Source: Geosiphon pyriformis (Eukaryota > Glomeromycota > Glomeromycetes > Archaeosporales > Geosiphonaceae). From it: a stretch of 64,000 nucleotides of DNA. Below, one piece after another: positions 11,352-24,079 of the stretch. The notes beneath the pieces are model-generated. The model worked only from the letters and a program-made list of their open reading frames with translations, had not been told where the DNA came from and ran no database searches. Position 1 is the stretch's first letter. Every line of letters starts with the position of its first letter. Both the position numbers and the translations under genes were made by a program. The stretch is from NCBI GenBank assembly GCA_016748015.1, contig JAAOMT010000046.1, positions 491,687-555,686 of the forward strand, read 5' to 3'.

Positions 11352-12702
11352 TCAGTCTAGTTTGGAAGATTGCCACATGCAATGTTAGGAGTATGAATAA
11401 TTCTGCAAAACAGGATGATGTTATTCATTGGTATAAAGAAATAAACAATTTGATTTCTATTGTTACTGAGACTAAGTTAAGAGGCAAAATCCACCTGTGG
11501 ATCATAAATAAATTTGATAGTGTCCAGGTTTTTACTTCTGGTTTGGACTTTGGTCATTTGGGTTTTGGCATTGCAATTATTATAGACAACTCTTTGGTAA
11601 GATATATGTGTAAAGTTTCCAAAGTTTCTGGTTGACTCCTCTCCTTCAAATTACTTTTCAAGAATAATCTTTCAGTGTTGATTTTGGGACTCTATGCTGG
11701 TGCTTTGTCAGTGGTTTGGTTCTCTCAAGTTGGTGAAATCAACTCTCTCATTGCAAAGGCAGTGAATGAGTCTTCCTTTGTTATTTTGGGTGGTGATTTC
11801 AATGAAGATGGGACCCGAAAATGTGCTAGCTTCAAAAAGTGCTTTGATTTAGGTTTAGTTGATTCTTTGTATGGAAGTTTATTTTTCAAGACACTTACAT
11901 GGTCCAATTCTTGTGGTGTCATTAGAGCTTTCGATTATATTCTCATTTCTTCAAGTTTGGTTAATGCTGTGATAGATGGTAGTGTGGCCAATGTTGAAGA
12001 TTATTTTGATAAAGATCACAAAACTGTTTCAGCTTCTGTGGGTTTGAGTGGTTTGCTTGATGTCTATTTGAGTTCAATATGCAAGCAGACAAATAAAGAT
12101 CATTGGAAGTTTGATATTAAAAGTGTGGATGAAGTGAAATGGAATGAATTTAAGGATGCTACTGTGGCCAATGCTGCCATGTTCTTGGATAAGTTTGAGA
12201 CAGCCAAGAAGTTCTTTGATCTGGATGCTATGTGAGATATTATCTGCAAAGTGATTATTTTTTCAGCTAATGGTATTTTTAAGAAGAAATGGTTTAAGAG
12301 TTATGATGGGGTATTCACCAAAGAGTTTTCCAAGTTGCATAAATTGAAGATTTTGGTTTTGAAAATTGTCAAGACTTCTCACGAGGCAGACTCTGGCAGA
12401 TTTGAGTCTCTGTTAAGATGCTGGGTTTTTTTGAATAGTGACAAAGCTTTTGCTGTTTGGGATCTTATGAGTTCTGATGCAAGTTTGTTCTGCTCTTTAT
12501 GGTGTGAGGAGGTCTTATCACACTTTCAAGCTTGCCGAGTCTTTGAGAACTAAGGAGTCAGGCATTAGATTAGCTATTGAGAGAAAAATGGAGAATTTTG
12601 TGGTCAACAAAGACCACACAATCCATAGTGTTTTGGAACGTCCATTCTACAAAATGGTATTAGATCATTTGGTTTCTGATGACAGTTTGATTTTGAACCC
12701 AG

Positions 12703-13575
12703 TGTTACAGATGACTATTTCTGGTGTTGGATTAAATAACAAACCTGTAACTTGGTGCTCAAATCTAGTTACAGTTGATAGTAATCTGAAGGTTTGTGTC
12801 TGAAAAGTTTGTATTTGAAGGGTTTGGTTGAGTTTTTTGTATAATGAACAGAGATTCAATGGTAATAGTTTTATCCGTAGCTTTCTGAAACCACAGTTTT
12901 GTTAATTTCTTTCTCAGCTTGATAGCCAGTATTTCTCCTGGTAAGCTATCCTTAATCGAGTGTTTTACCCTTATTTCTGGGTCTTTTACAAGTTACATTT
13001 ATCCTAATGTCAGTACTCCACGTGTTAATTCTCAATAGAGTTAGTAAACAACAATAAAATCAAGACAAGAAATAAAGAAAAGAAAAGAAAATAAAGAAAG
13101 AAAAGAAATAAGCCAAGGCAATTTGCAAGTTAATATTCTGTCAATAGCCATGATTAAGAGCTATTGTTCCAGTGTAGTTAAGTATCAATTACTATTAACA
13201 TGAAGTGTTGATAGTAGCAGCAAGTTTGAGATAACAAACAGTTATTTATTTGTGGTTTGGAAAGTTGTTTAGATAAAATCTAAACAGAGAGGTCTGTCTT
13301 TTTAGCTTCTAATCCTACTGCTATATATACATAATTGAGATTCTTTAATTCCTCAATTTTTTACAACAGGAATCCTGGAATTCCTGGAATCCTGCAATTT
13401 TTTTGAGAGGAATCTTGGAATTCTGGAATCCTGCAATTCCTTGTAAGAATCCTGTAATTCCTGAAATCCTGCAATTCCTGAGAGAAATCCTGGAATTTTA
13501 CATTTTACTACATCTACTTCTGATTGGTTAATAACTATGCTAATATATATTCCCTATATTTTTATGAGTAACACC
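12703..13575 (-). mobile_element. solo LTR, family LTR1, inserted in LINE B ORF2
   Basis: 873 bp bounded by TGTTAC...GTAACA inverted ends and flanked by a 4-bp target duplication CCAG (12699-12702 and 13576-13579). Removing it and one CCAG joins ORF2 smoothly (..LILNP to VEVKSKV..), as in LINE C. It is the reverse complement of the LTR at 46606-47426, including a TATATATAG promoter-like box and the segment GCTCTTAATTATGGCTATTG on the minus strand. No internal region remains, so it arose by recombination between two LTRs. Confidence 0.9.
13366..13500. repeat. degenerate palindromic tandem array in LTR1 U3
   Basis: About eight imperfect copies of a GGAATCCTGGAATTCC-like unit, separated by short spacers. 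The EcoRI-like GGAATTCC core is self-complementary. The equivalent array is present in the LTR at about 46680-46815. In LTR orientation it lies upstream of the TATA-like box, so it sits where an enhancer would. Confidence 0.75.
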
Positions 13576-16500
13576 AGTAGAAGTTAAGAGCAAGGTAGAT
13601 GGTATAATAAAGGGCTGGACAAGGAAGAAAGCCATGCTAAAAAGTGTTCCTGATTTGTGGCAGTGTCAATACCTGCTTTTGAATTATGTTGATGATAATA
13701 CTTTTTCTGGTGTAATGGATGCTATTAGTTTGGATGACTTGACACATGTGATTAAAGATTTGTCAGAAAATAAAGCTGCTGGCTTGTCTGGCATTTTAAA
13801 TAAACTTTGAAAACATTGTAATGATTCTGTGCTAGGCTTGCTTCTGGATCTTCTGAATATTTGTTTGATTTGTGAGTCGATTTCCTGTTGTTGGAAGAAA
13901 GCTTGGGTGTTGATGATTCCCAAACCCTATGAATAGGAGGGTGTCTTAACAAACACTAGACCAATCACTTTAATTGAGACTGCTCGTAAGATTTTTTCTA
14001 AGTTGCTATCTGATAAGATTTTGTCAGTGTGCAGTTTATTCAATGTACTTCGTGAAGACAATTTTTTTGTACTTAAGGACACAACTACTCAGTCTCTTAT
14101 TTTTGCTATTGGTTCGGTTGTTAAAGATGCTTTGGAGAAGGATCATGAACTTTGGCTTGTGCTACAGAATATATGTAAAGCCTATGACTCTGTAAGTTGG
14201 CATTACTTGCATAATAGTTTGGTTCAGATCAAAATATGTGGGCATTTTATTAGATTTTTTGGCTTTATTCACAATAACCGTGTTAATCAAGTTATAACTG
14301 ATTTTGGTTTAACTGGTACATGATGGTCTTGATCAGGGTGAGGTTTTTTCTCCTTTGCTGTGGAGAATCTTTTACAACTTCCTTTTGTATAAGGTCAAGA
14401 GTAAGAAAAGTTTGTGTGAATACTGTATTAATACTAAATTTGTTGTTAGAACAGATAGAATAGAAAACCAAGGCAGTTTGACCTCATTTCTGGCTGCTGG
14501 TGCATTTGTAGATGATACCATTTGGGTGGATAGTGGTTAGGCTGCCACTCAGTATATCTTGGACATAGCGAGTGAATTTTTTAGAGTAAATGACATTTCT
14601 ATTAATAATGAGAAAACTGTGGCCATTTCTATTAATCAGAGAGTTAGTAGTACATCATTGTCAATTAGTGGTCTGCTGATTTCAATTGCTCGCAAAAAAG
14701 AGTCTCATTGATACCTTGGCATTTATTTGTCATTTGAAAGTTTGTCCAAACCCAGTCTGACTAAGATGCATTCAGATATTAGGTTTTTTGTCAATTTGGT
14801 TTTTAAGAAAGCTATCTTGAACAAGCAATTTCTTTATTTAGTATTAGCTGTATTGCAACCTATTGTCAGTTATAGGACTCAGTTCAGTTTTATTTCTAGG
14901 AATGTGTGTTTGAAGTGGGATACTTTAATTAGGAAGGAGTTGAGACTTAAGGCTGGTCTTTCAAGTGACTTTTCCAATGAGGCCCTTTACCATCCTTTTT
15001 TGTATGGCTTGAAATTTTTTGAGCAGTTGCAAACTGAATGCAAGGTGGCTTCTGTGTTGTGTTTCACAAATGCTAGTAGTGTTCTTGGTCGTTTGTTCAA
15101 TCATAAGTCTCTGGATCTTTAGGTTTTGGGTTGATTGCCTATTTACTCCCTATGTCGTCCAATCAGATTGCATATTAGTCTGGTCAATAATTTTTTGGCA
15201 GGTGTCATTAGGATTTTTTTGGACTTTAACATGTCTCTCAGCAATTTCAATATTTCTGCATTCCACTTTTCTGATGGGACACCAATATCTACAGTCCTAA
15301 ATGTTTCTTTGTTTTATAATATTTCTTTTTCCCTCAAAAAGTTTGGGATCGTCTTTGCTGAGCAGTTATATATCAAAAAGAGTTTAATTTTTGATTGAAA
15401 AAACTTTTGTCATTGGAAGAGACTTGATCCAAAGGGCTCTGTTCCTCATTGGTTTACTTTGGTTTGTGACTTTTTGGATCAATCTTCTATTTCTGATGAT
15501 CTGCATGTTGTGAGTTCACAGGATGCAAATGTTTACAGCTTGGGTGTGATTTCCAGATTGGGCCAATGTCTCTCTTCAGCAAATATGGGGGTTGTTAATG
15601 TTTACACTGATAGATTGTTAAAGAATTTAGGTTCAGGTGAAATGAAATGTGGTGCAACTGCTTATTTCTCGGATCTGGGCTTAAGTATAGGTGCTAAGAT
15701 TGGTGGATTGGTTTCTTTGACTATGATAGAACTGCAGACAATTGCTTTGGTGTTAGAGTGTGTTCCTCTTAACAGTTTTGTGGTAGTCTATTCAGACAGT
15801 CAGGCTGCTTTAGATGCATGTGTGGCAGAATCTGCTCTGGTGTCTCCAGATTTCTGAAACTGCTGTTGGATGGAGTGGCATGGTATTATCAATTTAATTA
15901 AGGGAAAGTGGCTTGATGTTTCTTGGCATAAAGTGAAAAGACATTCAGGTGTTGTAGATAATGAGCGTGCTGATGAGTTAGCTAGTCTGGCTGCAAGCTC
16001 TTTTTTGGCACTTCCTGTTTTGGTTAAGAAAAGATTTATCAAGACTAATGAAGTAGTGATATCTGAGAACATTCATTATTTTGCTCATGAAATTTTCAGG
16101 TCTATTGATTGTGCTTATTGGGAGATTGATCCTGGTTTTAATGTTATTGATGACAGTTTACTTGGTGATATGAACTGGTTTTGTACTGCTTTGGTGTGGC
16201 ACCCTAACTCCCATATGGCAACTGGCTTTACTAGTAACTTTACAGCTAGTTTGCATTCTTGTTTCTTAAAGACTCTCCACTACCATTTCTTAGTTGCTGT
16301 GAGAAAATGCCTGTATAGTAAGGCCTACTCAAGTGTCTTATGTCTGCACTGTGGTGAAGTGGAAAGTTCTGACCACTCTTTTGTTTGTACATTTGACTCT
16401 AATGCCCATAAGAGCATTCTCAGGTTTCATTTGGCCAAGTGGCATTGTGTTTCTGGATTAGACTTGCATTTATCTCGTGTTTCACAGGTATTTTCTCTGT

Positions 16501-17015
16501 GCACATCTAATGATGTGTTGTATACTGCCATGAGTAAAGGTTTTGTGTTCAAAGATTGGGTTTAGGAAGCTTCGTCCATACTAGATGATGCCAAAGTTGT
16601 GGGAAGGTTTATTGTTGATTTTGTTCAAGAATTGGGTGCTGCTCATCACACAGATATTTGGGTGATTAGAGCTAAATATAGGGCTTTGATGGAAAAAGGT
16701 GGTTTAATTCTACTTGATAGTTCTGTATATCCTATGACTCATGGTCTGTCATATATGTTTTCTATTGAAGTGATTAGGTTGCTTGAAATTGCTGAGACAG
16801 TTGATGTCTGCTTTGGTTTTCGTAAATATTGCTGCTTTTTTCTGGTATAGGTGGTATGGTTTCTGTTCTAATAGATTCATAGTGTTGCTTTGATCAGTTC
16901 AAGTGGCTGGTCACATGTAGAAAGTGCATGATTAGCATCTAGTTTAAATTACTTAGTTTGATGTATTGTATTAGGTGACTTTTGGGCCTCACTCGTTAAA
17001 CGTTAATAAAAAAAA

Positions 17016-20000
17016 TAATAATATAATATTAATTAAAAAAATATATTAATTAATCAATTTTGTTTTAAGTTGTATAATAATATTTAAAATTTGTTGTTAA
17101 TTTTATTAAATTCTAATATATTAAATAAAGTTATTAAAAATATAGTTTATTATAATAATTAATTTTTTGAATATTATATAAAATAATATTTTTGAAATTA
17201 TACTAATAATTTTGTATTTGTTTTTTTTATAAAAAGTTAGTTGTTGGTTTTATTTTAAAATAAATCTAATATAAATTAAACAACTTACTATAAATTTTTT
17301 ATAAAACAAAATAATTTTATTAATATATTAATTTTTGTTTATATTATAAAAAATTTGGTTATATTATTTGTTAATAAAAACAATTAATAAAATTTTAATA
17401 ATTTTGTTAAAAAATAATTAAATTTAAATACAATAAAAATATATGTTTAAATATTTTAGTTTTGTATTTAAATTTTAAAATTTTATTAATACAAAAAAAC
17501 AAATATTTTTTATTATCTTTTATTTTAATTTTGAATTCAAAATTTATTAATATTTATATTGTTTTATAAATTATTAGCAAAATAATTGGCTTAATTTATT
17601 ATTATTAACAGAGTTTATATATTATAATCTATTCTAAACATTAATTAAAATAATACTATTAAAATTTAAAAAATTTAAAAAAAGTTAATTTATAAGCTTA
17701 AAAATAATATTAATAAAAACAAAAAAAAGTAAATAAGTATAAAGGTTTAATTTTTACAATACACTATTAAAACAATTTAAATTATAAAAAACTTGTTAAA
17801 TTAATTTTATAACTTATAAATTAAAATTGCCAATATATTTTAAAATTTATAATGGTTTTGTTTTTTTATTAAAATTTTATTACAATTTAAGTTTACTTAA
17901 ATAAATAAAAATTTGAATTTAAAAAATTTGAAAAATATATTTTTTTAAAGACTATTTAAAAATTTACAAGAATATAACAAATATATACTAATTAATTTAA
18001 GTGTTTTATATTTAATATTTAAACAAATTCAGTTTATTAAAAAAATAATATTTAAAAAAAAACAATATTATAAAAAAATAAATAATTAAATAATTCTAAA
18101 CTATTCTAAAACATTTATAAATTTATTTATTAATTTATTTAATAATTAATATATAATTTTTTAAATATAAATAAAAAAATCAATTATATTTAATTTTAGT
18201 TTTTTAAATAAGTTAATATTAATTATAAATTAAATATTTTATTTTTGTTTTTGTTTTTGGACTTAATTGCTTATTTGTTTAATTCATAAAAAATTTGAAT
18301 TATTTTAAGTAATTTAACAAATTAACTTTATATTTATAATTAAAACTTTTTAAATATTATATATTTTTATATTATTAAAAATTTTATTTTGAAATAATTT
18401 TTTTAGTTAAATAAAAAATTATTTTTATTAATTTAACTTAAAAACAATATTAAATTTAAAATTATAAAGAAAAAAATTATATTAAAAGTAATTTAAAATT
18501 TGTTAAAAATTTTATTTTTATTTTATTTAATAAGTACAATTTAATTACTGTTTATTATAATTATAAATATTATAAAATAAGTATGATTTATGTTTTTTTA
18601 TATATAATTAATTATTTAAGCGAATTAAAGCTAAACTATATTAATATTATAAAAAAAACTTATTTAAAAAAGCCATTTTTTAAATTATTTTAATTATAAA
18701 ATCAAATCAGCCAAATTTTTATAAGATTAAATTTGATTTTCTTAAAAATTTTATATTTTTGAAGTATTATTAAGTTATTATACATTTTTGTATATTTAAA
18801 ACAATTTAAATTTTTATTTATATTAATATTAATAACATAATTAAATATATTAGATTTATTTTTTATACTATATTTTATTTTTAATATTATTATTTTATTA
18901 ATAATTTTGTTAAAAATATTCATATGTTTTAAAAACTTATTACTTTTATTTTTATATAATTAATAAATATTATAATTGATTTTAGAAAATTATTTAAACA
19001 CAATAATCAAATTAACCAATTTTTTCAAATTAAATTCCAGAGAAACCAATCAAAAAAAACCAATAAATTAATAATAACAATAATAAACTTAGCCAAAAAC
19101 ACAATATTAAAAAGACCAAAAAAATAAAAGCTTTAATATAAAATTTTATATTAACGAAAAATAATACAAAAAACTTAAAATTACTAGTAAACTTGAAAAA
19201 AAACCTGAAAAAAAAGATAATAATATCTTATAATCTGAAAATATATAATTTAAACTTTAAGATTTATAATATTATTATTATTTAAAAGTTTTTTATTAAA
19301 TACAATACTTATACAAAATATTGGTTTTTATAATAAATATATTCAAAAATTTTAAACATTCAAAAATCACAACAATAAAGCATTAATAATAATAAAAATT
19401 AAAAAAGTAAAAAATAAAACATGTTTAATTATTAACTTAAAAAATTAAATTACTAATTTTAAAAACAATAAAATTAAAAAAAGATTGACCAATTTGACTT
19501 TTAAAATATTGTTTAAGATAATAATTTCTTTTTAATTAGCAGAAAAAAGATTCTAATACTGTTTTTTTACCAATATAAATTAGTAAATAAGAATAATAAC
19601 AGTAAAAAAAAGTTTTTAAAATAAATAATAATATATTATTATAAGTTAATAAACTTTAATTTAACTAAAATAATAATACCAAAAACACTAAAAGCGTTTT
19701 TAATATTTTTATTAAAAAATATATTCAGAAAAATATTATTAAGTATAATAGTAAATAGAAAAAAAAACAGAGATTATTACAAAAAACTCTAGAATTTTAA
19801 ACATAATTAAAAAAAAATTACTAATAAAAATTTTAATAACAGTAATTAAAAAAGGTTTAAAAGCAAAATTTACACAAAACAACTTAATATTGTTTTTTAA
19901 AACTGACTTAAATTTAATAAAGTTAAATAAAAACTTAAATAAAAAATTAACTAAAACTAATTTAATTTTAAATATAGTACTAAATATTAAAATAAAAATT

Positions 20001-21199
20001 GTTTATTTAAAAAACTTTTAACAACGAAAAATTGTTTCTTAGATATTACCAAAAACAGTACCAAAAAACAAAATAAAAATTGATTTAATATTTATTTAGT
20101 TGGTCTAATTTTTAAAATTAGATAATTTATAAACTAATCAGTTAAAAACATATTTAAAAACATGATTTGTTTTGCTTTTAGAACTGGTAATAATTTGCCA
20201 AAAAATATTACATTTGATAATACAATTAGTAATTAATTTTGACTTATCTTAAAAAAATATTAATATTATTACTTATATAATTAAATTTCTATATAAAAAT
20301 ACATTTGAAACATGTAAATTATGTTCTATTTTTAAAGATATTCTATTATAAAGTTTTATAATTATTATTAAATAAACTATATTTATTTATTAAATCAATT
20401 AATTATTATTATTAAAATATTAATTAATTGTTATCTGTTTTTTAGAATTTTTCTTTATTTTTTGTATTTATATAATTTTTTTCTAAGTAAATTTTGGTTT
20501 TTTATATTAAAATTTTTTTTGTTAATTGCTTTTCAAATCTAATTGTCTTTTTTAATGCTTTATATATTTTTGTAGTTATAATTATAACAGATAGAAATTT
20601 TTTTAATTTTTTTTTCTAAGTAATTAATTGTATTGATTTTAATTTAAGCATTGGCTGAAATCATATCTACAATTTTACTATCATTAAAAATATTTTCAGT
20701 CATCAATAATTCATTAACTGCTATAGTATAATTTTTGAAATTTTTAACCAATTGTTGTGTATTTAATAGTAAATTGTTAAATATATCTATAATAATTAAT
20801 ATTTTGAATTCTTAAATTTCTAATTCTTAATTATAAAAAAAAATAATTTTTTTTTGTCAACAGTTTTGAATTGTAATAGATATTATTTAAAACTATGATT
20901 AAACAATATAATCAATTATTTGTTTTATGTTTAATTTATTTTTAAAAAATAAATTAATATTAAATAAAATTATTATATATATATTACATATATTATATTA
21001 ATTATTCAATATTAATTTTTTGTTAAATTAATGTAAAATATGTTAATAATATAAATACTTATATTTGTCTTTAAAAAATTTGATAATATCAATATTTATT
21101 AATTAAAAATATAATATTGTATTTCGAAAAAAATAGTGCAAAGTAATATTAGTTAATTAGAATAAATTTTTTTTAGTTTAAGTATAATAAAAAATTGTA
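17016..21199. other. extremely AT-rich block (left part)
   Basis: Over 4 kb of near-pure A/T following LINE B. Frames such as 18702-18923 (minus) consist of N, I, K, L, F and Y residues and are not convincing. A short protein-like remnant is listed separately at 20645-20830. A plus-strand stretch at about 19650-20330 is slightly richer in G/C and has long stretches without TGA or TAG, but I cannot assign it. Confidence 0.5.
20645..20830 (-). pseudogene. unassigned coding remnant
   Basis: On the minus strand one frame reads for about 60 codons with a strongly protein-like composition, ending NIFNDSKIVDMISANA before TAA. Upstream it contains NNLLLNTQQLVKNFKNYTIA and VNELLMTE. TAA codons upstream fall where Gln would fit. 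The amphipathic pattern suggests a helical protein, perhaps the N-terminus of a transposon-encoded protein. No family can be named. Confidence 0.35.
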
Positions 21200-22060
21200 T
21201 TATTAACCAAAAGTAATATATGCTAATTTCGTATTTAAAAGTCTTTATTTATATGTTTAAGCTATATTTTTCATATATCTAAATACATCTATGCTTTGAA
21301 ATTGAATTTGTTAATTACAGATAAGTTGAAAATATTAATTTTTTTAAATTTTTTACATGTTAAATTACTAAAAATTGTAATTTATAAGATCCAGTTAAAT
21401 TTGTAACAAAAAAAAATTGTAATTTAAAATTTATCCTATAAAAAACCCAATTAATTTAATATAATAATAATAATTAATAAATATTATATACTAATTTTTT
21501 TTCTGTAATTTGATATTTTGCAAGTATTTAATTTAAATTTCATACAAAAAAATAATTCTGTTTTATTAGCATTATATATATTAACAAAATTAAATTTGAA
21601 TATAATGGTTTTTAATTTTTTTTGTTTTTTTTGGTAAATTTTTAGTTGATATACTTTTTGTTTTATTATAAAATTAATAAATATATATAACTGGTTTTGT
21701 TTTTTGAAATTTTATTTTATTTTTATGTATATTAAAAAGTTTGGCAAATTTTTTTTTCTTTTTAATTAGTTAATTATTAAATTTAATAGTAGCTGTAATT
21801 ATTTGTTTTATCTAATAACTTAAAATTTGGTTTAATAATAGAAATTTAATGCTTTTGTGTTAAATAAATCTTTTTAAAATTTCATTAATTTTAATATTTA
21901 ACTACTTTGTATGTTTTTTAATTATTTTAAAGATAGTTAAATAAAAAATATAAAGTTTTAGATATTTATAATTGAAGTAAGTTATAATATTATCATGTTT
22001 TATATTATAGTAATTTTTAGAATATTGACAAATTTTTTTATAAAGAGTATTATTAACTGT
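21200..22060 (-). pseudogene. fossil pogo/Tigger-type DDE transposase
   Basis: Despite near-pure A/T sequence, one minus-strand frame from about 22048 to 21490 keeps the order of a pogo/Tigger transposase. It has an N-terminal helix-turn-helix of CENP-B type (KKICQYSKNYYNIKHDNII, then TYFNYKYLKL). The second DNA-binding part follows (SIKFLLLNQILSY, stop for Trp, IKQIITATIKF). The first DDE motif IYNANKTELFFCM corresponds to the family pattern NADETGLFF. Further on, about 21285-21320, NKFNFKA-stop-MYLDI fits the conserved K-A-W-M block with TAG for TGG. Glu, Gly and Asp codons have turned to Lys, Glu or Asn and Trp or Gln codons to stops, as expected from C:G to T:A change. Terminal inverted repeats were not located. 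Confidence 0.7.
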
Positions 22061-22576
22061 TGTTTATTTTTGTTTTTTAAATAAAAATTCTAATATTATA
22101 ATAATTTAACAAATTTGTTAAAAAATATATCTATAACAATAATATTAGATTTGGTTTTAACAAATTTAAATTAAAATACAATAGAAGTTAAATAGTTATA
22201 CATAAAAACAAACAAAATCAAAAAGAATAAGTTCAATATAAATTAATTTAAAAAAAAGTTAAGATAAAATCAATTTAATATATTTTAACTTTTTTTTTAA
22301 TTATCAATTAATATCTAATATGTAATATTTGTTCTTATATAAAAATAAATTTCGAATAAATATTTAATAAAATTATGTTTTTGTTTCTTTATAAATTGTT
22401 TTTATATAAAAAAAAAATTGTTAATTAATTAATTTAGTTCTATAAAAATATTCATTGTAAAAAGTTATTCTTTTATTGAGAGTTTTTTTTATAAAGATTT
22501 GATTGTATTAAAAAAAAAGCTAATTGTTATAAAAAAATTTTATTTAAGATTTCATCTAAAACTACAAAGAAATTTA

Positions 22577-22614
<38 letters not shown>
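22577..22614. repeat. (AAT)n microsatellite
   Basis: About 12 AAT units within the AT-rich block. A related tract at 22660-22690 switches from AAT to ATT units, making a small palindrome. Confidence 0.95.
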
Positions 22615-22618
<4 letters not shown>

Positions 22619-22654
22619 CAAGTAACTATTACTGTTTTTTAGTTATTTATAAAG

Positions 22655-22690
<36 letters not shown>

Positions 22691-23180
22691 TAAAAGCAAA
22701 AAAACCAGCTTTTTAATCAGTTTATTATTAAAAACAATATTAGAATTAATCTTAATATATTTTTTAAAAAAACTTTAGCCGAGAAAAAATTACTAGTTAA
22801 AGATAAAAAAAAATGCTTTAAAAATTATTAAAAGCAGTTTTTTACTATTAATATTTAAGAAAAATATTGTTAAGATGTTTTGTTTAATTGCTTTTATAAT
22901 AAAAAGATTTTTTTTTGTTAAAACTTTATTAATTACTATAGAAAAAATAATATTTAAACTTTTATTTTTAATATTTTAACAAATCTGCTTTAATTTAAAG
23001 ATATTACTTAAAAAAAAGTATAAGCATATATAATATTATAAAATTAGTAAAAAAATATAAATTAATTAAATATAAAAACTATAACCAATTTTAATTAGTT
23101 TTAGTTTTTTAAATTATTTTTTTTTTAAATTTATTTTCTTTAATTCTTTTTATTTTACAAATTTTAACAATAATGTTAAC

Positions 23181-23249
<69 letters not shown>
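23181..23249. repeat. (AAT)n microsatellite
   Basis: About 23 uninterrupted AAT units. Confidence 0.95.
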
Positions 23250-23487
23250 TAATTTTAATTTAATTAAAAATAATTTTAAAACAATTTTAAAAAGTTGAAT
23301 TAATATTATAAAACTTATTGATTTATGATAATATGTTACTGTTTACTTTAAAATTTTAGTTTTAGTTTTTTTTTTTAAATTAAAAAGAAATTAATACTTT
23401 AAAAAAACAATAATAGTAAATTATATTATTTTAAAATTTTGTTTTATATGTTTAAGCTATTGATTAATTTATTTAGTTGCTGATAAT

Positions 23488-23541
<54 letters not shown>
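23488..23541. repeat. (AAT)n microsatellite
   Basis: About 18 uninterrupted AAT units. Confidence 0.95.
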
Positions 23542-23545
<4 letters not shown>

Positions 23546-23660
23546 GACTTTATTTTTTGAAAATCCAAATGCAAAATTTAATTTTAATGATTGTAATATT
23601 TACAAAAAACTGAATAATATGATAATTTACTTATAAACTGTATAAAAAATACTTTTAGAC

Positions 23661-24044
23661 ATTTAACTAAAATACATTATAATACTTTGACGGGTATGGA
23701 TTATCATTTAATCAGGCTGGTGAACCAGGTAAAACAAAAAATGATCATCATCGCTGTAAAACCTATTAAAGGAAGATAAATAAATAAACAATACTGACCA
23801 TTTTCAACAATATATAATGAAAATCGTGGTCAATTTGTAACTGTTTAATGTATATGTTAACAATATATATTTAAATATATATATACATATTGACGCAGTC
23901 TATGGAACTAGACAGGACGCGAGACGCAGTCAACACTCACGTCAATTACGTGTTTTTTTGTATAATACTTGATGTTTAGAATGATTAATTTTCAACAGGA
24001 ACTTGTATGTTCGGGAAGGGGAATTTTTTAATTGTAATAGGCTC

Positions 24045-24079
<35 letters not shown>

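Larger units (their letters stand above)
11354..16882 (+). pseudogene. LINE B ORF2: endonuclease, reverse transcriptase, RNase H
   Basis: The frame overlaps or abuts the ORF1 end. AP-endonuclease motifs are CNVRSMN and VTETKLR (about 11380-11480), GGDFNEDG (about 11790) and a DHKTVS motif (about 12015). An LTR interrupts it at 12703-13575. RT follows with NTRPITLIETARKIFSKLL (about 13955) and catalytic FVDD (about 14507-14519). RNase H has VYTDRLL (about 15604), YSDSQAALDAC (about 15790) and HSGVVDNERADELA (about 15945). A C-terminal finger CLHCGEVESSDHSFVC lies at about 16340-16388. Many stops (for example 13807, 14322, 14540, 15122, 15857, 16565) and a frameshift near 16850 break it. The likely natural stop is TAG 16880-16882. 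It would nick DNA and copy element RNA by target-primed reverse transcription. Confidence 0.85.
9399..17015 (+). mobile_element. near full-length non-LTR retrotransposon (LINE B), inactive
   Basis: The 5' end begins AAACTTCTTTC at about 9399, and the same start is seen inverted at the 5' end of LINE C (about 40494). The 3' end is TTGGGCCTCACTCGTTAAAC followed by TAATAAAAAAAATAATAAT. Without the 873-bp solo LTR at 12703-13575 and its 4-bp duplication the length is about 6.74 kb, close to the 6.8 kb of LINE C. It encodes ORF1 (RRM-like, CCHC, coiled coil) and ORF2 (endonuclease, RT, RNase H, terminal zinc finger). The RNase H places it with I/Tad-like LINEs rather than L1-like ones. Several in-frame stops and frameshifts make it inactive. 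Confidence 0.9.
22061..23660. other. AT-rich block with microsatellites (right part)
   Basis: Near-pure A/T holding several long (AAT)n tracts, listed separately. No coding remnant was recognised. Confidence 0.5.

Noticed and set aside
19650-20330. Plus-strand stretch slightly richer in G/C, suspected transposon remnant
   Set aside because: I could not find a consistent frame or family motif, so I do not call it.
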